Part shown: piece by piece, positions 15,175 through 20,846 of the stretch
Layout of the letters: each line of letters begins with the position of its first letter
Position numbering within the stretch: position 1 is the first letter of the stretch
IMG/VR virus record: IMGVR_UViG_3300037502_002570
Coordinates: 1 to 20,846 of that record
Direction: 5' to 3' (one strand)
Length of the DNA stretch: 20,846 nucleotides
Source: a virus
Program-made: the position numbers and the translations under genes
The notes under the pieces: generated by a model
The model's database searches: none
The model's input: only the letters and a program-made list of their open reading frames with translations
What the model was told of the DNA's origin: nothing

Positions 15175-15356
15175 TATTTAACCTCCCATTCTCGTTTTAA
15201 TTCATTCAGTAATTTTTTATATGTACCAGACTTCTTATCCATCTCGCCAAACCATAAATAATTCTCGTAAAACTCCAACTCCTCATCGCTTGCTCGGTCT
15301 TCTAGGATTTTTAACTCCAGAAAACCGATCACCTCCTCATATTTATTATAGGTCAT
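15174..15356 (-). CDS. Hypothetical small acidic helical protein, 60 aa
   Basis: The first leftward gene after the divergent region: ATG behind AAAGGAGGTG, 41 bp downstream of the -10 element at 15397-15402. The 60-aa product is acidic and probably all-helical (MTYNKYEEVIGFLELKILED ... ELEFYENYLWFGEMDKKSG). No recognised domain, no Cys. It overlaps the next gene by one base (TAATG). Being small, acidic and promoter-proximal it resembles early host-takeover proteins of phages in style only. Confidence 0.65.
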   Translation of the reverse strand: MTYNKYEEVIGFLELKILEDRASDEELEFYENYLWFGEMDKKSGTYKKLLNELKREWEVK

Positions 15357-15396
15357 TATTCACACCTCCTTTATTATAATTTATTTAACTAATGTT

Positions 15397-15425
15397 ATTA
15401 TATTATTATAATTAATTTAAATCAA
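15397..15425 (-). promoter_or_regulatory. Sigma-A-like promoter, leftward
   Basis: TTGATT (15425-15420), 17-bp spacer, TATAAT (15402-15397) on the minus strand. It directs the 60-aa and 86-aa genes, with the SD starting about 20 bp downstream of the -10. Confidence 0.72.
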
Positions 15426-15507
15426 CCCCTAATCGTAAAATTTTTAAAAAATTTTTTGTGATATGCAAACTGTACAAGCACATAGGCATATAACTATACC
15501 AAACGGT

Positions 15508-15542
15508 TTTAAAACCAATTAAATCAAATTTAAAATCAATTA
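15508..15542 (+). repeat. 14-bp direct repeats, 21-bp period
   Basis: TTTAAAACCAATTA at 15508-15521 and TTTAAAATCAATTA at 15529-15542 differ at one position and are exactly two helical turns apart. They lie just before the SD of the small gene at 15556, and the first overlaps the palindrome GGTTTTAAAACC. This arrangement suits a dimeric DNA-binding protein. Confidence 0.5.
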
Positions 15543-15555
15543 GAGGAGGTTTAAA

Positions 15556-15718
15556 ATGGATTATTTCAACGCAATTGTAAACAGTTTAAGAATTGAAGAA
15601 TTAGAGCGTTTAGTGATGATATTATCAAGAGATAAAAAATATCCGAAGCTTATATTTAACACAAGAAGGGAAGGATGTAATTATTAAAATTCTTAAAGGC
15701 GAATACCAATCGGAATGA
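15556..15718 (+). pseudogene. Small plus-strand gene with apparent -1 frameshift at an A6 run
   Basis: An ATG at 15556 follows AGGAGGT at a good distance. The unshifted frame ends at 15687 (43 aa, ending IFNTRREGCNY). Removing one A from the six-A run after codon GAT (Asp26) opens another frame: after LSRD it reads KNIRSLYLTQEGKDVIIKIL and ends at a TGA at 15716-15718, giving 53 aa with a much more protein-like C-terminus. The gene may be inactivated by a frameshift, be affected by a sequencing error in the homopolymer, or use slippage at A6. The product is unrecognised: a helical first half (FNAIVNSLRIEELERLVMIL) and a mixed second half. It is the first plus-strand gene of the divergent region. 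Confidence 0.55.
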
Positions 15719-15740
15719 GTGGTATTTTACTTAGTAATAG

Positions 15741-15768
15741 TTGACAAATTAATTAAATGAATTATAAT
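15741..15768 (+). promoter_or_regulatory. Consensus sigma-A promoter for the helicase-primase operon
   Basis: Perfect TTGACA (15741-15746) and TATAAT (15763-15768) with a 16-bp spacer. It stands 187 bp before the helicase start, leaving a long leader that contains a strong SD, tiny ORFs and a dyad-motif copy. Confidence 0.82.
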
Positions 15769-15797
15769 AATATTATAATTGTTAGGAGGTGTAAAGC

Positions 15798-15845
15798 GTG
15801 CTTTTTTGCTATTTTCTCAATATAAATATTGAAAAAATCGAATAA
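15798..15845 (+). CDS. Possible leader peptide, 15 aa
   Basis: AGGAGGTG is followed after 6-7 nt by GTG CTT TTT TGC..., encoding MLFCYFLNINIEKIE and a TAA. The SD is among the strongest in the window yet precedes no long ORF, and it lies about 30 bp after the consensus promoter. It could be a translated leader that sets expression of the helicase operon, or merely a remnant SD. Too short to judge by coding statistics. Confidence 0.35.
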   Translation: MLFCYFLNINIEKIE

Positions 15846-15886
15846 TGTTTGTTTGGTAATGGTTTTATATTAGGTAGGTGGTATGT

Positions 15887-15940
15887 GTGAAGTTTTTTAT
15901 TATATACAATAGAAAAATAAGCAATATAATTAATTTATAA
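15887..15940 (+). CDS. Possible second leader peptide, 17 aa
   Basis: AGGTGG, five bases, then GTG AAG TTT... encodes MKFFIIYNRKISNIINL; its TAA touches the AAGGGG SD of the helicase gene. It spans dyad motif copy 4. Translational coupling to the helicase is conceivable. Weak evidence: short, AT-rich, GTG start. Confidence 0.25.
   Translation: MKFFIIYNRKISNIINL
15893..15918. promoter_or_regulatory. Dyad motif copy 4, upstream of the helicase
   Basis: TTTTTTATT, ATATAC, AATAGAAAAAT. It shares AATAGAAAAAT with copy 3 exactly and the TTTTTTATT arm with the family. It lies 37 bp before the helicase TTG and about 125 bp downstream of the consensus promoter, where a bound protein could block elongation or where an RNA hairpin could form. 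Confidence 0.5.
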
Positions 15941-15954
15941 AAGGGGTGTATATT

Positions 15955-18117
15955 TTGGTTAAAGTTAAATTGAAACCAATTAGAAAACTATTTTACAATG
16001 ATGCATCTAATTATGGCATTTATTCATGTGAAACAAGTGAAAAAGATAAAGTAAAATTGAATGATTGGGGCAATTTCTCCATCAAAGGTGTAATGCCTAA
16101 CTTAATCATCGGCAATGAGTACATAGCCACCTTACAAGAAAAAGAAGATAAGAAATACGGTGTAACATATGAAGTTCAATACATATACGAAGAAATTCCA
16201 AGTGATATTGAAAAACAGAGAATATATCTTGAAACCATTTTAAGTAAAAGTCAAGTGAACGCTATTTATAAAGTATATCCAAACCAAGATATTATTAAGC
16301 TAATCCAAAACGATGAATTCGATGTGTCTAAAGTAAAAGGTATAGGATTAAAAACATTGGCTAAAATTAAAGAGAAAATTGAAGACAATGTTGAATTTAG
16401 GGAAGCATTAGAATTTTTAATTCCACACGGAATTGATTCTAAATTAATCAGAAAGTTAGTTAAACATTACAAATCTCCTAGCTTATTAGTATTCAAGGTA
16501 AAACAATCACCATATAACCTTTTAGCAGTAAAAGGAATTGGATTTAAAAAAGCAGATGCTATTGCAATGAAGATGAATTTTCCTAAGGATCATCCAGACA
16601 GAATAAAATATGCTATTGAATACATAATTGAAGAAGAAGAGAAGTTAGGTCATACATACACTACTGTAGTAAACTTGGTTAAAAAAGTATCTGAATTAAT
16701 TGGTGTGGAACAAGATGAAATCATAAAACATGTTAAAGAATCTGATGATGTTGGTATTTATGGAGACAAAGTTGCACTTAAAAGTACATACAATGCAGAG
16801 CTATATATAGCAAAAAGATTAAAGGAATTATTAGCAAATTCAACAGAGTTGAAATTTGATGTTGATAAGTTTATTGAAAAACAAGAAAGAGCAACTGGGT
16901 TTCAATTTACACATCAACAAAAATCATTCTTTTACAATGTGAAGAAGTATAATGTGAATTTATTAGTAGGTTTTGGTGGCTGCGGAAAATCTCAAATAAC
17001 TAAATTCTTAATTCAACTTTGTGAACAATTAGGATTAACATATAGAATAATGTCTCCAACAGGCAAGGCAGCCAAGGTTATCTCTGAATATACAAACCGA
17101 AAAGCATATACCATTCACAGAGCCATTGGAATCAGAGAAGATAAAGAAGAAGTCGTACCAATTAAAGAAGATTTTATTATTGTAGATGAAGCCAGTATGC
17201 TAGATATTAAATTATGTGCTAAATTATTGTCACGTTTATCTAATCCAAATGTCCGTGTTTTATTTGTGGGTGACAGCTTCCAAATCCCTAGCGTTGGTGC
17301 AGGTTGCTTTTTACATGATTGTATGGAAAGTGGGATTTTACCGATGACCAAATTAGATATTGTATTCCGTCAAAAAGATGGTGGAATATTAGATGTAGCT
17401 ACAAATATACGCTTAAAGAAAAAGTTTGTTGAAAATGATTTCTTGGGTATTAAAAAGATAGGTAATGACTGTATTTTAGCTTGTGTGCCACAAGAAAAAA
17501 TGGAAGGTGGATATAAGTATTTCTACAAAGAATTATTGAAAGAATATTCATCAGAACAAATCATGGTATTGTCTCCAACAAAGAAGGGAAAATTGGGAAC
17601 AGAAACAATCAATAAATATATTCAAGAACAAGTAAATCCGAGCGATGGTAAAAAGAAAGAAATTGCAATTGGTAAAGATAAAGAAGTTATTTTTAGAGAA
17701 GGAGATTATGTGATCAATACAAAGAATACATACGGCATTTTTAATATAGATGAAATGAAAACAGATATTGTAAATGGTGATACTGGAACAATTGTTAAAC
17801 TTGATGATTTTAATAAAGAGGTTATAGTTGATTTTGAGTTTGATATTGTACCAATACCGTTTAGTGATTTAGGGCAATTGCAACACTCATGGTCAATTAC
17901 GAAACATAAATCACAAGGTAGTGGAGTAGATGCAGTTATTGTAATTGCTGATAAGTCACATAAGTTTCAATTAAATGCCAATCTCTTATATACAGCGTGT
18001 ACACGGGCGAAAAAGATGTTGGTGGTTTTGACACAAGCGGAGACATTGAATTATGCGATGAGGAAAATTGCTAATTTACAGAGGAATACGTTTTTATGTG
18101 AGATGTTGAAAGGGTAA
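15955..18117 (+). CDS. recD2: RecD2-like superfamily 1 DNA helicase
   Basis: I start at TTG 15955 because the SD AAGGGGTG overlaps the earlier GTG at 15946; the product has 720 aa, close to RecD2 proteins. N-terminal ~90 residues are an OB-like segment. Two helix-hairpin-helix motifs follow (VKGIGLKTL ~127-135, VKGIGFKKA ~192-200). The motor has Walker A GFGGCGKS (339-346), a PTGKAAK motif Ia, IIVDEASMLD (Walker B, Asp411-Glu412), VGDSFQIPSVGAG (motif III, 438-450), DIVFRQ (motif IV) and YTACTRAKK (motif VI, ~679-687). The enzyme unwinds DNA 5'-3' using ATP. As first gene of the rightward operon, ahead of a primase, it probably serves as replicative or recombination helicase of the phage. It is free-standing, without recB/recC. 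Confidence 0.92.
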   Translation: MVKVKLKPIRKLFYNDASNYGIYSCETSEKDKVKLNDWGNFSIKGVMPNLIIGNEYIATLQEKEDKKYGVTYEVQYIYEEIPSDIEKQRIYLETILSKSQVNAIYKVYPNQDIIKLIQNDEFDVSKVKGIGLKTLAKIKEKIEDNVEFREALEFLIPHGIDSKLIRKLVKHYKSPSLLVFKVKQSPYNLLAVKGIGFKKADAIAMKMNFPKDHPDRIKYAIEYIIEEEEKLGHTYTTVVNLVKKVSELIGVEQDEIIKHVKESDDVGIYGDKVALKSTYNAELYIAKRLKELLANSTELKFDVDKFIEKQERATGFQFTHQQKSFFYNVKKYNVNLLVGFGGCGKSQITKFLIQLCEQLGLTYRIMSPTGKAAKVISEYTNRKAYTIHRAIGIREDKEEVVPIKEDFIIVDEASMLDIKLCAKLLSRLSNPNVRVLFVGDSFQIPSVGAGCFLHDCMESGILPMTKLDIVFRQKDGGILDVATNIRLKKKFVENDFLGIKKIGNDCILACVPQEKMEGGYKYFYKELLKEYSSEQIMVLSPTKKGKLGTETINKYIQEQVNPSDGKKKEIAIGKDKEVIFREGDYVINTKNTYGIFNIDEMKTDIVNGDTGTIVKLDDFNKEVIVDFEFDIVPIPFSDLGQLQHSWSITKHKSQGSGVDAVIVIADKSHKFQLNANLLYTACTRAKKMLVVLTQAETLNYAMRKIANLQRNTFLCEMLKG

Positions 18118-18132
18118 AGGAGTGATTTTAAT

Positions 18133-19920
18133 ATGAAGATATATTTAGATCATAAAGAATATAAGGAAAAACCTAATCACAAAGAGATAATATATATAAA
18201 TAAAAGAATATTGAATAATCAAGTAGATATAGGCATTGAACAGTTAGCAAAAGAAATAGGTAGAGGTAAAACATTTATCCCTGCCTCATTCAAAAATATA
18301 GACGGAACTGTAAAAAGACAGATTAAGCATTGGGAATCACAACAAATCATTTGTTTAGACTTTGATAACGGAATGAAATTAGATGAAGCAATTAAAGAAT
18401 TTAAAAATAACGCTGTCTTTATTTACACAACATTTTCTCATAACGAAAATAATCATAAATTTAGAGTAGTATTTTTATTAGATAAATGTATAAATAATTA
18501 TCATGAATTACAGGTTATTTATAATTATTTATATAATAAGTATCCTATGTGCGATACATCTTGTAGAGATGGAAGTAGAATATTTTTCGGTGGAAAAGAT
18601 ATTATAGAATTAAATTATAATAATAGATTGATTATAAAAGATATAATCAATTATAAGGAGTACAATGAGGGGGATTTAGGGGTGAACAATAGTTGTAAAA
18701 TATTCTATTGTTCCCACCAAAAACCCCACACAACATCATATGATCATTTAGATTTAATTAGAACGAAGAATATTGAAGCCTTACGAAATATTATCAAACC
18801 AAAACCAATTATATTTTATACATATACTGAAGTTTATCATTATTTGAATCAACAAGATTTATCATTGTTTTTAGGCGTTAATAAAAAACCGTTCCATTGT
18901 TTGTTTCATGATGATACAAATCCTAGTGCAAATATATTCTACGGTGATGAAGCGAATGCTGAAATATATAAATGTTTTAGTGAACGTTGTACATTTAAAA
19001 CAGGCACTATAAGAAAGTGTGTAGAGAGAATATTGAATTGTAACAAAGTAGAATCATTAAAATTTTTAATGGACGTTTATAATATCACTTTATCAGAAAC
19101 GGATTGGCAAAGAAAGCAAAAGGAGATAATTGATGAAAATATAAGATATATACAAAGCGTTCAATTTCAATACGATTACCCAGAGTTGTATAACAGAATA
19201 AAAAACTATATAAGCGATTTAATTCTTTTACATAATATAGCTAAAGACAATTTACCTGCAGAACATTATTCAGATGAACAAATTGAATTTTTGTTTTATA
19301 CAAGTATGCGTCATTTAGCAAATATCAAAGGTGTAAAAAGTCAATCAAAAATAGCTAATATCGTTGCTTTATTTGTTTATTTGGGATTGATATTCAGAAA
19401 GAATAAAGATGAACTACCTGATAATTTTATAGATCAAGTTATAAAAACAATAAATCCAAAACATATTGATATCATTTCATTTTTTGCCGTTCCGTCATAT
19501 TGTGATAAGATTATGACTTTTGGGGAGGAAAAAGCAATTGAATTTAAAGAAAAACATTTGACAATGAAAGGTTGGTCTAGGGAATTATTATTAAGAACTC
19601 TAGGAGAGAATGAAGCAAACAGAGTATATCCAAGTCAAAAAGGTAAAAAATTAAGCGAATTAAGCCATAATAACGTTTCAACGATTGAAAGAGTGTTGTT
19701 GAATTTTATTTATGAAAAAGGATGGGTGACAGAAAAAGAGTTATATGAACACGTTCATTTAAACATAAAAAGTAATGAATATAAAAAGAAACAAATTAAG
19801 AAAATGATTGGTGAAACTTTAGATAAGTACGGATTGAAACGAGTAAGATTGAATAGAGATATAAAAGAAAAGTATCAGATTGATGTAAATGGTTATCCAT
19901 TTATTATTATTAAGGAGTAG
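18133..19920 (+). CDS. Primase-like protein: AEP-type domain, CHC2-like zinc finger, winged-helix C-terminus
   Basis: A 595-aa protein, ATG behind AAAGGAGTGA, 15 bp after the helicase. Residues ~70-165 match the archaeo-eukaryotic primase/primpol-like fold used by plasmid and phage replication proteins: CLDFDNG (Asp76, Asp78), IYTTFSHNEN (Thr100, Ser102), FRVVFLLD (Arg111), and CDTSCRDGSRIFFGG (Asp141, Arg149). Residues 252-290 contain a DnaG-type CHC2-like zinc finger: FHCLFHDDTNPSA (Cys256, His259) and YKCFSERCTF (Cys281, Cys286). The middle is helical; the last ~90 residues look like a winged-helix (LSHNNVSTIERVLLNFIYEK, then KKQIKKMIGETL). It likely makes primers for phage replication. 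AEP catalytic domain with a CHC2 zinc finger of bacterial style is an unusual combination. Followed by a perfect terminator. Confidence 0.72.
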   Translation: MKIYLDHKEYKEKPNHKEIIYINKRILNNQVDIGIEQLAKEIGRGKTFIPASFKNIDGTVKRQIKHWESQQIICLDFDNGMKLDEAIKEFKNNAVFIYTTFSHNENNHKFRVVFLLDKCINNYHELQVIYNYLYNKYPMCDTSCRDGSRIFFGGKDIIELNYNNRLIIKDIINYKEYNEGDLGVNNSCKIFYCSHQKPHTTSYDHLDLIRTKNIEALRNIIKPKPIIFYTYTEVYHYLNQQDLSLFLGVNKKPFHCLFHDDTNPSANIFYGDEANAEIYKCFSERCTFKTGTIRKCVERILNCNKVESLKFLMDVYNITLSETDWQRKQKEIIDENIRYIQSVQFQYDYPELYNRIKNYISDLILLHNIAKDNLPAEHYSDEQIEFLFYTSMRHLANIKGVKSQSKIANIVALFVYLGLIFRKNKDELPDNFIDQVIKTINPKHIDIISFFAVPSYCDKIMTFGEEKAIEFKEKHLTMKGWSRELLLRTLGENEANRVYPSQKGKKLSELSHNNVSTIERVLLNFIYEKGWVTEKELYEHVHLNIKSNEYKKKQIKKMIGETLDKYGLKRVRLNRDIKEKYQIDVNGYPFIIIKE

Positions 19921-19940
19921 GTAACGACCTACTCTTTTTT
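19915..19940 (+). terminator. Rho-independent terminator of the helicase-primase operon
   Basis: GAGTAGGT, loop AACG, ACCTACTC, then TTTTTT. The 8-bp stem is perfect and contains the TAG stop of the primase gene. Confidence 0.92.
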
Positions 19941-19942
19941 GT

Positions 19943-19974
19943 TTATCGTGAGGTGGAAAATTGGTTATCGTGAG
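19943..19974 (+). repeat. TTATCGTGAG direct repeats
   Basis: TTATCGTGAG occurs at 19943-19952 and 19965-19974, 22 bp apart (two helical turns). A shorter TATCGTGA follows at 20061-20068 and TTATCGTTA at 20237-20245. An iteron-like pattern, but only two full copies. Confidence 0.45.
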
Positions 19975-20166
19975 AGGGTAGGTGGAATGTGAAAAAATGT
20001 TGATATGACAAGGATTTTTGAATGATTGGGTGGATTGATACAGGTGAAACGATGGGTGTGTATCGTGAAAAGCCTTGTGCGACAAGGGTTTTGAGTTGAT
20101 TTTGAGGAGGAATTGAGTAAAATTGAGAGAGTGGGAAGTGTAAAAAAATGCAGGAATATCAAGGGG

Positions 20167-20186
20167 TTTGCGATTGCATTTGCGAT
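20167..20186 (+). repeat. Tandem TTTGCGAT repeats
   Basis: TTTGCGAT at 20167-20174 and 20179-20186, 12 bp apart; the second continues into the palindrome GCGATCG-like end. It lies 35 bp before a DnaA-box match. Confidence 0.4.
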
Positions 20187-20220
20187 CGAAATGGGTGATT
20201 TTTGGTAGAAATTAGAAAAA

Positions 20221-20229
20221 TTATTCACA
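20221..20229 (+). promoter_or_regulatory. DnaA-box match
   Basis: TTATTCACA fits the consensus TTATNCACA exactly. A single nine-base site occurs by chance at notable frequency in AT-rich DNA; its position in the skewed, repeat-bearing segment is the reason to list it. Confidence 0.35.
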
Positions 20230-20350
20230 AATTTTGTTATCGTTATATGTAAATTTTTGGTAGCAAAATGGAAGAGCTCCGCCCATAATTGATAGCCATT
20301 CTCATTCATAAGATGTAAAACTACCCCCGTCATACCCTAAAAACACCTTT

Positions 20351-20386
20351 CAATTGCCTGTATAATGTCTGTTATATGGGCAATTG
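20351..20386. repeat. 36-bp near-perfect palindrome
   Basis: Arms CAATTGCCTGTATAA (20351-20365) and TTATATGGGCAATTG (20372-20386) around TGTCTG. All 15 positions pair if two G-U pairs are allowed. TTTT follows on the right. It could be a terminator-like hairpin, an operator, or a recombinase site. Confidence 0.5.
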
Positions 20387-20556
20387 TTTTCCGCCTGCTT
20401 CCTTCACGTTTTCGCAGCCTTCACGCCATCACGCAACCGCACCTATCAGCCGACATACCAAATATTTACATATATATGACCATATGATCAGCTAAAAATG
20501 ACTAAAAAACAAATTTGGTCAATTGGTCGGAAACATAACAAGCCGAGCCCACGCGA

Positions 20557-20575
20557 TGATATCAAAATGATATCA
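20557..20575. promoter_or_regulatory. Pair of TGATATCA palindromes
   Basis: Two perfect 8-bp palindromes TGATATCA at 20557-20564 and 20568-20575, 11 bp apart (one helical turn), just before an AT-rich stretch with TATAAT. The geometry suits a cooperatively bound repressor. Confidence 0.45.
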
Positions 20576-20658
20576 CTGTTATATCTGTTATAATCATAAT
20601 ATATAATACACATTCACCATCACAACAAACACACATGATCCCGCATATTTCCACAAAT

Positions 20659-20689
20659 AAAAAAGGACTAAACCCCAAAGGTTCAGCCC
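20659..20689 (-). terminator. Rho-independent terminator of the right-end gene
   Basis: On the minus strand GGGCTGAACC and GGTTTAGTCC pair (10 bp, two G-U) around five bases, followed by TTTTTTATTT. It lies 7 bp after the stop of the partial gene at 20697. Confidence 0.85.
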
Positions 20690-20696
20690 TTCAAGC

Positions 20697-20846
20697 CTAT
20701 TTTTTCCTGATTTCAAATACATATTGCGGATTATGCTCATTCATGTAAGCAATCTCTTTTTTCAACTCTTCCAGTTGCTCATCGAAAAAAACTGTCGCAT
20801 GAATGAGATTCACAACGAACTTGTTGCCGTTCATATCGAACGGCTT
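20697..20846 (-). CDS. Unidentified protein, C-terminal 49 residues (gene continues beyond the right edge)
   Basis: The frame is open from the right edge to TAG at 20699-20697 and is followed by a strong terminator, so it is very probably the 3' end of a real gene. The visible end reads KPFDMNGNKFVVNLIHATVF ... ELKKEIAYMNEHNPQYVFEI ... RKK. No family is recognised. Codons such as CTG, CCG, GGC, CTC, GAG and AAG are used more than in the phage genes, suggesting host chromosomal or separately acquired DNA. If it is host DNA, a prophage boundary would lie within 19943-20696. Confidence 0.65.
   Translation of the reverse strand, partial: KPFDMNGNKFVVNLIHATVFFDEQLEELKKEIAYMNEHNPQYVFEIRKK

Larger units (their letters stand above)
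15357..15954. other. Divergent early control region
   Basis: About 600 bp between the leftward and rightward units. From left: the leftward promoter (15397-15425), an A/T palindromic tract (15437-15457), GGTTTTAAAACC and a pair of 14-bp direct repeats (15508-15542), a small plus-strand gene with an apparent frameshift (15556-15718), a consensus rightward promoter (15741-15768), two tiny ORFs (15798-15845 and 15887-15940), and a copy of the dyad motif (15893-15918) just before the helicase SD. It is a likely lysis/lysogeny or early-expression control point, but no repressor gene is inside the window. Confidence 0.6.
19943..20696. other. Gene-free segment with strong strand asymmetry, repeats and palindromes
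   Basis: About 750 bp between the primase terminator and the right-end gene. The left part has very few C on the plus strand: in 19951-20070 I count 42 G and 5 C. The right part reverses this: 20281-20340 has 6 G and 18 C, 20401-20460 has 8 G and 26 C. Minus-strand ORFs here (e.g. 19965-20333) are composition artefacts rich in Pro, Thr, Ser and His with no convincing coding pattern. Contained elements: TTATCGTGAG pair, CCTTGT/ACAAGG hairpin (20073-20087), TTTGCGAT pair, a DnaA-box match, a 36-bp palindrome, a TGATATCA pair and a terminator. Possible replication origin or attachment/regulatory region; not proven. Confidence 0.5.

Noticed and set aside
15437-15457. Run of A/T forming an AAAAATTTTTT-type palindrome as terminator
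   Set aside because: Stem consists only of A-T pairs without G-C, so it would not act as an intrinsic terminator; more likely a bent or low-melting tract.
15946-15954. GTG at 15946 as helicase start
   Set aside because: It overlaps the AAGGGGTG ribosome-binding site itself; the in-frame TTG at 15955 has proper spacing.
20073-20087. CCTTGT/ACAAGG hairpin as terminator
   Set aside because: Perfect 6-bp stem with a 3-base loop, but only GTTTTGAG follows, and the operon already ends at 19940; kept only as part of the segment description.
19965-20333. Minus-strand open frame of 122 codons with an AAAGGTG about 10 nt before its ATG, and an overlapping 88-codon frame
   Set aside because: Past the first ~25 residues the product is a Pro/Thr/Ser/His/Asn string produced by the C-rich strand. 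It runs through the repeats of a strongly skewed non-coding segment and overlaps the primase gene end (88-codon frame). No recognised domain.
1-20846. CRISPR array, tRNA or rRNA genes, insertion sequences
   Set aside because: No regularly spaced repeats of 25-40 bp, no tRNA-like cloverleaf with a T-loop GTTCRA pattern in the gaps, no transposase ORF or terminal inverted repeats were seen.

Overview
This window looks like part of a temperate, SPbeta-like siphophage or prophage of a low-GC Gram-positive host, probably a Bacillaceae member. It is strongly AT-rich, with AAA/GAA/ATT-dominated codon use. Translation starts are preceded by strong AAAGGAGG-type Shine-Dalgarno (SD) sites, several with TTG starts, and the two best promoters match the sigma-A consensus. 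A YonK-family protein lies beside a calcineurin-like phosphoesterase, near an HU protein and upstream of terminase and portal genes. From memory this recalls the yonE-yonN segment of Bacillus phage SPbeta. I could not run any alignment.

Layout: (1) 1-6765, minus strand, head and packaging genes. Transcription order is small terminase candidate, large terminase, portal, a 39-aa Cys-rich protein, a protease/scaffold fusion with an internal start, a decoration-like protein, and the major capsid protein, which runs off the left edge. (2) 6783-8126, minus, an HNH homing-endonuclease-like gene directly upstream of the packaging genes and just after a good terminator. (3) 8177-12126, minus, small phage proteins, phosphoesterase, YonK, PIN-PhoH and HU. 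(4) 12176-14723, minus, an unrecognised protein, a sigma-region-4-like/zinc-ribbon protein and a Vsr-like nuclease with zinc fingers. (5) 14724-15954, a divergent control region with promoters on both strands, two small minus-strand genes, a plus-strand gene apparently frameshifted at an A6 run, tiny leader ORFs, and four copies (three left, one right) of a dyad motif of about 25 bp. (6) 15955-19920, plus strand, RecD2-like helicase and an unusual primase (AEP-like domain plus CHC2-like zinc finger), closed by a perfect terminator. (7) 19943-20696, a gene-free segment with extreme strand asymmetry, short repeats, a DnaA-box match and palindromes. (8) 20697-20846, the 3' end of an unidentified minus-strand gene whose codon use differs from the phage genes.

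How the genes may work together: the rightward helicase-primase pair looks like an early replication operon under a consensus promoter. The leftward genes begin with small early proteins and nucleases and pass through HU, PhoH and phosphoesterase into packaging and head assembly. The sigma-like zinc-ribbon protein is a candidate for switching leftward transcription, and the repeated dyad motif is a candidate operator shared by both arms. The least explained parts are the dyad-motif control region, the AEP-CHC2 primase, the nested scaffold start, and the skewed segment at the right end.
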